Source of the DNA: an uncultured Lachnospiraceae bacterium
Lineage (GTDB): Bacteria; Bacillota; Clostridia; Lachnospirales; Lachnospiraceae
Reading direction: 5' to 3'
NCBI GenBank assembly: GCA_910577165.1
Contig: CAJTLX010000029.1
Location: forward strand, 1 to 42,008
Length of the DNA: 42,008 nucleotides
The translations under genes and the position numbers were made by a program. The first letter of the stretch is position 1. Each line of letters begins with the position of its first letter. Below the pieces are notes generated by a model, which did not search any database, was not told the DNA's origin, and was given only the letters and a program-made list of their open reading frames with translations. This document shows positions 15,846-22,743 of the stretch, piece by piece.

Positions 15846-18448
15846 CAAGACAGGAATTTAGAGAATTAACAGAAAAAAAACGTGTTATTTTAGATGGCGC
15901 GACAGGAAGTTCGCTGCTTGCAGCAGGGATGCCCCGCGGGGTCTGCCCGGAACAGTGGATCTTAGAAAACCCGGAAGTACTTCTTTCGCTGCAGGAGCAG
16001 TACCTTTTGGCGGGGACGGATATCTTATACGCCCCAACCTTTTCCGCCAACCGCATTAAATTAGCGGAATATGGACTTTCCGAGAAGATTCACGAGATGA
16101 ATAGAGAGCTTGTCGCGCTCTCAAAAAAAGCCATACAGCGCGCCGGGCGGGAGGGCAGTGCTTTTGTGGCGGCAGATCTTACGATGACGGGCAAGAACCT
16201 TGCCCCGATTGGAACAATGGATTTTGAAGAGCTGGTCGAGATCTATAAAGAACAGGTGTTCGATTGCGTAAAGGCGGGCGCGGATCTGTTTGTGGTCGAA
16301 ACAATGATGAGCTTGCAGGAATGCCGCGCAGCACTCCTTGCCGTCAGGGAAACCTGTGAACTTCCGGTAATGATAACCCTTACCTTCCGTGAAGACGGGC
16401 GCACATTCCATGGAAATTCCCCGGAAACGGCGGCTCTTATCCTTGAAAAGATGGGTGCGGATGCAGTTGGGATGAACTGTTCAGCCGGACCGGATAAGCT
16501 TCTTTCCCTTGTGGGGCGCATGGTGGAAATTTCCGATGTTCCGGTGATTGTAAAGCCAAATGCGGGACTGCCCGTACTAAAGGACGGAAAAACGGTTTAC
16601 GATATGGGCGTGGAGGAATTTACCGGATATATGAGGGAGGTGCTTCTTGCGGGTGCCGCCATTGTAGGCGGATGTTGCGGGACAACGCCGGAATATATTA
16701 AATGCCTGGCGGATACGGCGGAAAAATTCGCGCCCGTGATCGCGCAGAAAAAGCGTTTGCGGGCACTTGCGACCCAGCGCAGCGTGCTAAAAATTGATCT
16801 GGACGGAAAATTTCTTGTGATTGGGGAGCGAATCAATCCGACCGGGAAAAAGGCATTGCAGCAGAGTCTGCGCGAGGGCGATCTTTCCATGGTGGAGGAG
16901 ATGGCACAGGCACAGGTTTTAGACGGTGCGGATATTCTCGATATCAATATGGGAATGAATGGGATTGATGAGAAGAAGATGATGCTCGCCGCGATCGAAA
17001 CGGTTTCCGGTTTGGTGGATGTGCCGCTCTGCATTGATTCGAGCCATCCGGAAATTATTGAGGCGGCACTTAGGCATTATCCAGGGCGCGCGCTGATCAA
17101 TTCCATCTCGCTTGAGCCGGGGAAAATGGAACAGCTTCTCCCGGCGGCAAAAAAATACGGCGCGATGTTTATTCTTCTGCCGCTCTCACAAAATGGTCTG
17201 CCAAAGGATATGGAGGAGAAAAAACAAATTATTGGTACCATTCTTAAAGAGGCAAAAAAATACGGGCTTTCCGAGGAGGATATCTTTGTGGACGGGCTGG
17301 TCAATACGATAGGTGCAAACCCCTCGGCGGCAATTGCAGCAGCAGAAACGATTCGCTATTGTAGGGAAGAACTTGGCGTGGCAACAATGTGCGGGCTGTC
17401 CAATATCTCTTTTGGTCTGCCGGAGCGGGCATTTGTCAATGCGGCTTTCCTTGCCTTTTCCATCCAGGCAGGCATTACGGCGGCGATTGTCAACCCATCA
17501 CAAAAACTTTTGATGAATATGGCAGCAGCCTCCGATCTGCTCTGTGGAAAGGAGGGCGCGGATCTGCGCTATATTGAGCGCGCGACAACAAACCCGGTGG
17601 CAGTAATACCGGAGGTAGAACTGACAAAATTAAAGGAAGAGGCAGAAAGGGGAAGAGGAAATAAGCAAAATACGGAGGAGGAAAAGAAGGAAAACCAGGC
17701 AAATAACTGTAAAAATATGGAAAATAAAAATACCGCAGATGAGAATTTAGGGGAGGGAGAGAATGGAAGAGAGAGGAAGGTTTCAGAGGAGGAAAGCGGA
17801 ATAAGGGGGGATTCTACCCGCAAAGTTTACGAGGCAGTACTAAGGGGAAACCGAAGAGGAATGGTGGAATTGGTAACGGAAGCACTGGATGCTGGATTCG
17901 CGCCGCAGGATCTTTTAAATAATAAACTTATTCCAGCGATCAATGAAGTTGGCGAACTGTTTAATCAGCAAAAATATTTTCTTCCGCAATTGATCGCTTC
18001 CGCCGAGGCGATGAAAATTGCAGTGGAATATCTGGAACCGCTGCTTAAGGAAGATGTGCAGAGGGAAAAACTTGGCGTGGTGGTGATTGCAACTGTAGCG
18101 GGCGATGTGCATGATATTGGAAAAAATTTGGTCGCTCTGATGTTGAAAAATTATGGTTTTGATGTGCGCGATCTCGGCAAGGATGTGCCGACCGAAGAAA
18201 TTATCCGTGTGGCAGGGGAGGTGGACGCAGATATTATTGCGGTGTCCGCACTGATGACCACCACGATGCTTGAGATGAAGGAGATTGTAAAACAGAGGGA
18301 CGCGGCAGGACTGCGCGCGAGAATTATGATTGGCGGCGCGGTGATCACACAGAGCTACTGCGATGAGATCCATGCGGACGGATATTCAAAAGATGCGCAG
18401 GAAGCAGTGACGGTGGCGAAAAGACTAATGGGGAAAGACCTATGTTAA
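15842..18448 (+). CDS. metH: Cobalamin-dependent methionine synthase lacking the reactivation domain
   Basis: 868 residues. In order: homocysteine-binding domain (about 1-300; DGATGSSLLAAGMPRG, zinc Cys residues in GMNCSAGP near 212 and GGCCGTTPEY near 278), pterin-binding domain (about 320-585; GERINPTGKK, DINMGMNG), B12-binding cap (about 665-735) and Rossmann B12 domain (about 740-868; GDVHDIGKN, the lower-ligand His near 756). The enzyme moves a methyl group from 5-methyl-THF through cobalamin to homocysteine. E. coli MetH is about 1,220 residues and has a C-terminal AdoMet reactivation domain; it is absent here, so a separate activator should exist elsewhere. Residues about 597-660 are a low-complexity Glu/Asn/Lys linker, unlike the rest of the protein. 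The ATG overlaps the upstream stop by 4 bp. Confidence 0.96.
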   Translation: MTRQEFRELTEKKRVILDGATGSSLLAAGMPRGVCPEQWILENPEVLLSLQEQYLLAGTDILYAPTFSANRIKLAEYGLSEKIHEMNRELVALSKKAIQRAGREGSAFVAADLTMTGKNLAPIGTMDFEELVEIYKEQVFDCVKAGADLFVVETMMSLQECRAALLAVRETCELPVMITLTFREDGRTFHGNSPETAALILEKMGADAVGMNCSAGPDKLLSLVGRMVEISDVPVIVKPNAGLPVLKDGKTVYDMGVEEFTGYMREVLLAGAAIVGGCCGTTPEYIKCLADTAEKFAPVIAQKKRLRALATQRSVLKIDLDGKFLVIGERINPTGKKALQQSLREGDLSMVEEMAQAQVLDGADILDINMGMNGIDEKKMMLAAIETVSGLVDVPLCIDSSHPEIIEAALRHYPGRALINSISLEPGKMEQLLPAAKKYGAMFILLPLSQNGLPKDMEEKKQIIGTILKEAKKYGLSEEDIFVDGLVNTIGANPSAAIAAAETIRYCREELGVATMCGLSNISFGLPERAFVNAAFLAFSIQAGITAAIVNPSQKLLMNMAAASDLLCGKEGADLRYIERATTNPVAVIPEVELTKLKEEAERGRGNKQNTEEEKKENQANNCKNMENKNTADENLGEGENGRERKVSEEESGIRGDSTRKVYEAVLRGNRRGMVELVTEALDAGFAPQDLLNNKLIPAINEVGELFNQQKYFLPQLIASAEAMKIAVEYLEPLLKEDVQREKLGVVVIATVAGDVHDIGKNLVALMLKNYGFDVRDLGKDVPTEEIIRVAGEVDADIIAVSALMTTTMLEMKEIVKQRDAAGLRARIMIGGAVITQSYCDEIHADGYSKDAQEAVTVAKRLMGKDLC

Positions 18449-18483
18449 GAGATCGCAAAAAGAGGATCCTGTGTATAAGAAAA

Positions 18484-18503
18484 CCCCGCCTTTTTAGGCG
18501 GGG
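18484..18503 (-). terminator. Rho-independent terminator of hicAB
   Basis: An 8-bp GC-rich stem (CCCCGCCT / AGGCGGGG) with a 4-nt loop. On the minus strand it is followed by TTTTCTT, so it is oriented to stop hicB transcription, 7 bp after the hicB stop. There is no U-tract on the plus strand, so it may stop metH transcripts only weakly. Confidence 0.85.
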
Positions 18504-18510
18504 GAAGATG

Positions 18511-18909
18511 CTACCGACTTTGAATGTTTAATTCGCTTTTGAGTGCTGCTGTTAATATGGCTGAAAAGTTTACTCCCGCCTTTTCGGCTTCAAAATTTAA
18601 CCATGATGGTATTGTGCAATTTTTCTTGACGGTTCTCATATCATTTTTTCTGCGATATTCAGCAAAGTCTACGTCGACAAGCGTCACAATATCCGCCGCC
18701 GAATCTGTCTTTACTTTGGATATTGCTGTTGGACTTGGTAAGGATTCGTCATTATCTTCCATATCAATACCTATAATTCCTATTGCATCCCTTGCCATTT
18801 CAATCGCTTCGGTCAATGTATCTCCTTCAGAGTTTATATTAAAGTCCGGAATATACACGATATAGCCAAACTTATCTGGCATTAAAATAATTGGATAAGA
18901 ATTTTTCAT
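18511..18909 (-). CDS. hicB: HicB-family antitoxin
   Basis: 132 residues. The N-terminal half has the HicB fold (YPIILMPDKFGYIVYIPDFN, then GDTLTEAIEMARDAIG), and the C-terminal part (WLNFEAEKAGVNFSAILTAALK) resembles the ribbon-helix-helix or HTH DNA-binding tail of long HicB proteins. HicB neutralises the HicA mRNA interferase and represses the operon. It follows hicA by 28 bp with an AGGAGG site, and a strong terminator follows. The pair marks the left edge of the AT-rich island. Confidence 0.92.
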   Translation of the reverse strand: MKNSYPIILMPDKFGYIVYIPDFNINSEGDTLTEAIEMARDAIGIIGIDMEDNDESLPSPTAISKVKTDSAADIVTLVDVDFAEYRRKNDMRTVKKNCTIPSWLNFEAEKAGVNFSAILTAALKSELNIQSR

Positions 18910-18937
18910 AAAAAACGCCTCCTAATCTTATGTGGAC

Positions 18938-19111
18938 TTATTTCAGCCCACGTCTTTTAATAATCGCTTTTGCTAAGTTTTCTTTTATCTCATTACGTCT
19001 TGGAATACTTTCACGCTCTGTACCTTTTATATAAATATCATGGTCTGAACCATGTCGTTTAAACTCCCATCCATCATTTTCCAATAGCTTAATTAGGTCT
19101 TTTGTTTTCAT
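18938..19111 (-). CDS. hicA: HicA-family mRNA interferase toxin (57 aa)
   Basis: A 57-residue basic protein read directly from the minus strand: MKTKDLIKLLENDGWEFKRH at the N-terminus, then GSDHDIYIKG with the conserved catalytic His24, ending in KRRGLK. The length and the G-S-x-H motif are typical of HicA, a double-stranded-RNA-binding-domain-fold toxin that cleaves mRNA. GGAAGGG lies about 5 bp upstream. It is the first gene of hicAB. Its size puts it below common ORF-length cut-offs. Confidence 0.92.
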   Translation of the reverse strand: MKTKDLIKLLENDGWEFKRHGSDHDIYIKGTERESIPRRNEIKENLAKAIIKRRGLK

Positions 19112-19131
19112 TATATCCCTTCCTCACAATT

Positions 19132-19160
19132 ATTATGCGCCTATTATGCGCATAAGTCAA
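19132..19160 (-). promoter_or_regulatory. hicAB promoter with operator repeats
   Basis: Minus strand TTGACT (19160-19155), 17-bp spacer, CATAAT (19137-19132). Two direct copies of ATTATGCGC lie at 19132-19140 and 19143-19151, exactly 11 bp apart, and a perfect 12-bp palindrome TTATGCGCATAA covers 19144-19155 between the -10 and -35 boxes. Such repeats over the promoter fit autorepression by HicB. Confidence 0.75.
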
Positions 19161-19233
19161 GTATTTCTTTGAAATTTTAGAATATTTTTACTTGCTTGTC
19201 CAAATATTAGATCGTAATTGGAAAAAAAATAAC

Positions 19234-19270
19234 TTGACAAAATATAACAAACAATGTATCATTAATGATA
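19234..19270 (+). promoter_or_regulatory. Promoter of the RRNPP-like regulator with a palindrome over the -10 box
   Basis: TTGACA at 19234-19239, a 17-bp spacer and TATCAT at 19257-19262. A perfect 14-bp palindrome, TATCATTAATGATA (19257-19270), begins at the -10 box and could bind a repressor. The -35 and spacer are identical in the duplicate copy at 23880-23908, but the palindrome is broken there. Confidence 0.7.
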
Positions 19271-19311
19271 ATATACTTAATTACATATTTCTGGAGAAAA
19301 ATGGGAATTTT

Positions 19312-21162
19312 ATGAAAAAGAGAAGAATGTTTGGCAGATTAATAAGAAATATTCGTGATTTACAGAATATCAGCAGGGAAGAATTATCGCGTGGAATCTG
19401 TTCAGTTAAAGCATTAGAAAAGTACGAGAGTGGGGAGCGGGAGCCAGAAAAACTGGTTGCAGATGCTTTACTTCAGCGATTGAAAAAATCTATGGATAAA
19501 TTTGAAATTTTGTTAGATCAGGCAGAATATCAACAGGCAAAGAAACGACTGGAAATTCAGGGTCTGCTTCGGTTGGGAAAACTTTGCGAAGCGAAACTGG
19601 GGATTGAAGAATATGGGAAAATTTGTAATCCCCTGCATTACCAGTATACCTGTTTTTTGCGGGCGGAATTTCTGCGCAAAAAATCCGCGCCGCAAAAAGA
19701 TCAAATAGAAAATGTGGTAGAAGGGATTTATCAGACCTTAGACGTAGGTGAAAAAAATACGATTCACAGGGTAAGGTCAGAGGAAAAATACGGTCAGGCA
19801 TTAAAACCAGAAATATTGGCGGCTGGTCGTTATTCCAAAATGGAAATTTTACTTTTTGAACGCTATGCGATTCTGCTTTTTAAGAGTGGGAATAAGAAAG
19901 AAGCATTGTGTTGGTATCAGGAGATTATTACATATTTGAAAGATGAGGCATATGATAAAGCAGATCAGTATGCGCTGTGCCCAATAATGGCTTATCAGTT
20001 AGCAATATATTATGAAGAAGTGGGTGAATATGCAGCAGCAATGGAGCAGATTTATTGTGGTTGTGATATGCTGCGCCAGAAAAAGGAACAACTTGCTTTG
20101 TTTTGCAAGCTGATGGAACTTAAATTTCGGATTGAAGATCATCCGGAATCTGGGATCAAAGGAGATAATGAGGAGAGAGAAGATTATAAAAGATTATGTG
20201 ATGCTGTCCCTGGGAAATTAGAGGATTGGAAACAAAACTGGTACCCGATATATGGGGAAAAGCATTTATTGTGCTTTAATGATATTATTCGGGAACGCAG
20301 ACGAGCAAAAGGAATGTCAAAAGAAGAATTGGCGTATGATATTTGCGATGTGCGGACATTGGAGCGAATAGAAGCGGGGCAGAATACGCCGAGGGCAGAG
20401 AACCGGGAGAAGTTTTTGGAAAAACTTGGGTTATCAACAGAAAAATACAATGGCGGAATTGTGACGGGGAGGTATGAGGATTATCGAAACTATGGAAAAA
20501 TGATGAAGTTATGTGTAGAAGACAAATATCAAGAAGCAAGAAAAATATATGAAGAATTAAAGAAATGTATGAATACAAAAAATATTACCAATGCGCAGTG
20601 GATTGAATATTGGGATGTTCAGATTAAGGAGGGATTAAATCATATTTCAGAAAGGGAAAAGGAAACTAGGTTCTGGAATATTTTGTGGAAAACAATATCT
20701 ATGAAAAAAGGAAGCTTATCCTTCGTATGTCAATTGTTTGAAAATGAAAGAAATATATTGAACCAATTATTGGGGAAAGCGACAAAAGGAAAACAAAAGT
20801 TATATGAAATTATGTTACGGCAGATTCAGGGCTATTATCAAAAAGGAGAAAGAGGATGGATGGAACCCGAATATCTGATTCAATTATTCCTTTCTTTAGG
20901 AAATTTTTTTCGATTGGAGAAGAATTTTTCTCTTGCATTGCGCTATTTGCATATGGCAGAAAATAGGATGATTTTATATGATGAATGGAATGTATGGGAA
21001 TATATTTTATGCTATAAGCAGTTGGTGCTACAAGAAATGGACACAGAAAAAGATTTTTCCTGTGTCCAACAGGCTTATGCGATTAGTCGCTTATATGCAA
21101 GAAATCCGCAAATGTCAAAATATCTTTTGAAGGAATTTGAAAAGGATATAAAAAATAATTGA
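19312..21162 (+). CDS. Tandem RRNPP-like regulator: two HTH domains each followed by TPR-like helices
   Basis: A 616-residue cytoplasmic regulator. Residues about 8-50 are an XRE-type helix-turn-helix (LIRNIRDLQNISREELSRGI, then CSVKALEKYESGE), followed by helical TPR-like repeats (QAEYQQAKKRLEIQGLLRLG; AYQLAIYYEEVGEYAAAMEQ). A second HTH lies at about 320-372 (IIRERRRAKGMSKEELAYDI, then CDVRTLERIEAGQNTPRAEN), again followed by TPR-like helices to the end. The two HTHs align well (IR--R-----S-EEL---IC-V--LE--E-G). RRNPP regulators (Rgg, PlcR, NprR, PrgX) bind imported peptides through the TPR and DNA through the HTH, and are normally about 290-420 residues with one HTH. The start at ATG 19312 has GGGA 5 bp upstream. 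A small exported peptide gene is convergent and a palindromic operator follows. The function as a peptide receptor is inferred. Confidence 0.85.
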   Translation: MKKRRMFGRLIRNIRDLQNISREELSRGICSVKALEKYESGEREPEKLVADALLQRLKKSMDKFEILLDQAEYQQAKKRLEIQGLLRLGKLCEAKLGIEEYGKICNPLHYQYTCFLRAEFLRKKSAPQKDQIENVVEGIYQTLDVGEKNTIHRVRSEEKYGQALKPEILAAGRYSKMEILLFERYAILLFKSGNKKEALCWYQEIITYLKDEAYDKADQYALCPIMAYQLAIYYEEVGEYAAAMEQIYCGCDMLRQKKEQLALFCKLMELKFRIEDHPESGIKGDNEEREDYKRLCDAVPGKLEDWKQNWYPIYGEKHLLCFNDIIRERRRAKGMSKEELAYDICDVRTLERIEAGQNTPRAENREKFLEKLGLSTEKYNGGIVTGRYEDYRNYGKMMKLCVEDKYQEARKIYEELKKCMNTKNITNAQWIEYWDVQIKEGLNHISEREKETRFWNILWKTISMKKGSLSFVCQLFENERNILNQLLGKATKGKQKLYEIMLRQIQGYYQKGERGWMEPEYLIQLFLSLGNFFRLEKNFSLALRYLHMAENRMILYDEWNVWEYILCYKQLVLQEMDTEKDFSCVQQAYAISRLYARNPQMSKYLLKEFEKDIKNN

Positions 21163-21172
21163 ATGCAAATAA

Positions 21173-21364
21173 TTATTCCTTATCAATAGGCTTTGGTGAA
21201 GGAGGAAGAGGAGGAGGCGGTGTTCCTGGCTGTGAATTCGGCAAAATAATAGGACCACTTATGGAAGTTACTGTGTTGTTTGTTGGAACTTCCTCTTTTG
21301 CATTAGAAAGAACCAAGATTACCGCAAAGAAAAGTGCAGAGATTTGTTTAAGTGTTTTTTTCAT
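21173..21364 (-). CDS. Small exported proline-rich peptide, candidate signalling peptide precursor (63 aa)
   Basis: 63 residues from ATG 21364, which has AAAGGAG 6 bp upstream. The N-terminus is a classic export signal (MKKTLKQISALFFAVILVLS, with likely cleavage after NA at residue 24). The remaining ~39 residues are Pro-rich and end in a PPPPLPPSPKPIDKE tail. There is no Cys and no leader GG motif, so it does not look like a class II bacteriocin. It lies 10 bp from, and convergent to, the RRNPP-like regulator stop codon; its promoter faces away from the promoter of the secreted protein gene across a perfect palindrome. This is how peptide pheromones of RRNPP systems are often placed. The exact mature peptide cannot be predicted from sequence. 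Confidence 0.75.
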   Translation of the reverse strand: MKKTLKQISALFFAVILVLSNAKEEVPTNNTVTSISGPIILPNSQPGTPPPPLPPSPKPIDKE

Positions 21365-21419
21365 CGTTACTCCTTTCTTCTCACTTTGAGAGATAGACTC
21401 TTTATATGTAACGGGATAT

Positions 21420-21425
21420 AGTATA
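21420..21425 (-). promoter_or_regulatory. -10 box of the peptide gene
   Basis: Minus strand TATACT, exactly 20 bp from the near end of the 43-bp inverted repeat. The -35 position reads CGGTTG, a poor match to TTGACA, so activation is likely needed. Confidence 0.6.
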
Positions 21426-21445
21426 CCATACAAAATTTCCTCCAA

Positions 21446-21488
21446 CCGACAAAAGTGGGGGAGTTTTATTTTCCCCCACTTTTGTCGG
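21446..21488. promoter_or_regulatory. Perfect inverted repeat, candidate shared operator of two divergent promoters
   Basis: Arms CCGACAAAAGTGGGGGA (21446-21462) and its exact reverse complement (21472-21488) flank a 9-nt T-rich centre. The centre is at 21467, and both -10 boxes (21420-21425 and 21509-21514) are exactly 20 bp from the arms. This is the placement of an activator site next to the -35 region of both promoters. A hairpin terminator is less likely because no U-tract follows on either strand and the site lies upstream of both starts. Confidence 0.8.
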
Positions 21489-21508
21489 TCACACTGCAAA
21501 AAAACTGC

Positions 21509-21514
21509 TATAAT
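21509..21514 (+). promoter_or_regulatory. -10 box of the secreted protein gene
   Basis: TATAAT with CGGTCA at the -35 position (17-bp spacer), a weak -35 overlapped by the palindrome arm. This mirrors the divergent promoter. Confidence 0.65.
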
Positions 21515-21606
21515 ATGTCGTGAATATGTTCGAAGCAGGTTGATAAGCTTTGCCAAATTCTTTGGACGCAGAGAAGGGCAGGCGATTTTGGAGAAAGAGA
21601 GGTCTT

Positions 21607-22644
21607 ATGAAAAAAATTAAATCTTTGAAGAGAAGAATAGCGTTAATTTTAAGTTTGGTAATGTGTGTTACTGGACTTGGAATGGAAAAGGTAAAGGCAG
21701 CAGAGCAGGAGATGGTTCAGGAAGAAAACGGCGATCTGGATCAGCTTGTTATGGAAAAGAATACCATGAAATTTACTTTAAGAGAGATGGAAGATTCACC
21801 AGAAAAGGAAGCTTTGCAAAAAGAATATGATAAACTTTGTAAACAATTAAAGGATAGAGGTGTTAGCGATCATATAACGGAAAATATTCCATTGGATGGG
21901 AATAGTGGAATTTCTACTTATCAGACATCTCCGCCAGATGTTAGTTATCTTGAAACAAATTATGATATAGATACATATTATCAGTATATAACCATTGATG
22001 GAGGAGAAAAATACTATACATTATACAGTATTGTTTTAACAGATAAAGAAGGTGTCTTTAGGAATCTTGCTTATGTAAAAAATGGTGAAATAATATTAAA
22101 TGGTGAAGTTACAAATGAAAATGCAATCCAGCAGTTTATGTTGTCTTCTGTAAAATTTATGGCAGGTATAGCAGCGAGTGGAATAGAAAATCCATTTATC
22201 GGAATTGCTGTTTCTGAATTGATTAATGCGATACCGGACTATGAGTCTTCTTATCTAATTCATGGAACACATATTTTGGAAGCAAATTCAATGTCAGTAA
22301 ATGAATCAGTAAAATACATTTATGGATATGATGAAAAGTATGATCGATGGATTCATTTATGTAGCCGAAATTATGTAGATGTGTTATATCGTTTGGTTCT
22401 TCACTATAGGACTAATAGATTAGAGCAAAAAACAAAAGAATGTAGGCAAATGATAAATCCAGATAGAGGAGGAAAAACTTTACCGGAGTTGGTTCAGTAT
22501 CTACTTTTAAGAATGGAGGATAAAAAAAAATATCCTGCGCTTGATCATATAGCTACAAATTTTTCTATGTATTTGACGAACTCAAGTAAAGCGAAGGCAA
22601 CACTAAGTTTACATGGTCAAGTACTTCCTCTCTTTATGGATTAA
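21607..22644 (+). CDS. Secreted protein of unknown function, likely output of the peptide circuit
   Basis: 345 residues from ATG 21607, with GAGAGAGG upstream. The signal peptide is KRRIALILSLVMCVTGLGME, with likely cleavage at VKAAE near residue 36. Then comes an acidic coiled-coil-like stretch (KEALQKEYDKLCKQLKDRG), a Tyr-rich beta segment (NYDIDTYYQYITIDGGEKYY), and a hydrophobic Gly/Ala helix pair (FMAGIAASGIENPFIGIAVS). No anchor or sorting signal follows. I do not recognise a family; secreted toxin, bacteriocin-like protein or adhesin are all open. It stands divergent to the peptide gene across the palindromic operator, so it is probably co-regulated. Confidence 0.8.
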   Translation: MKKIKSLKRRIALILSLVMCVTGLGMEKVKAAEQEMVQEENGDLDQLVMEKNTMKFTLREMEDSPEKEALQKEYDKLCKQLKDRGVSDHITENIPLDGNSGISTYQTSPPDVSYLETNYDIDTYYQYITIDGGEKYYTLYSIVLTDKEGVFRNLAYVKNGEIILNGEVTNENAIQQFMLSSVKFMAGIAASGIENPFIGIAVSELINAIPDYESSYLIHGTHILEANSMSVNESVKYIYGYDEKYDRWIHLCSRNYVDVLYRLVLHYRTNRLEQKTKECRQMINPDRGGKTLPELVQYLLLRMEDKKKYPALDHIATNFSMYLTNSSKAKATLSLHGQVLPLFMD

Positions 22645-22671
22645 TATATTTTTATAATCGTTATTTTTCTG

Positions 22672-22695
22672 GGCAAAATTCATTTGGATTTTGCC
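22672..22695. other. Small inverted repeat between secreted protein and membrane protein genes
   Basis: GGCAAAAT, an 8-nt loop, ATTTTGCC. There is no clear U-tract, so this may be an attenuator or partial terminator. Weak evidence. Confidence 0.35.
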
Positions 22696-22743
22696 TGGAA
22701 TATAGTTGTGTAATTAAGATCTATTAAAGAAGGGAAATAAAAA

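Larger units (their letters stand above)
19128..19466 (+). repeat. Segmental duplication, copy A (partner 23774-24106)
   Basis: The hicAB promoter region, the regulator promoter and the first ~50 codons of the regulator reappear at 23774-24106 with only scattered differences. From about 19312 to 19452 the two copies are nearly identical. Copy A leads into the full regulator gene, copy B into a truncated one. Confidence 0.92.

Noticed and set aside
21446..21488. The strong palindrome as a bidirectional terminator
   Set aside because: It lies upstream of two divergent genes and not downstream of convergent ones, has no U-tract, and is symmetric to two -10 boxes.
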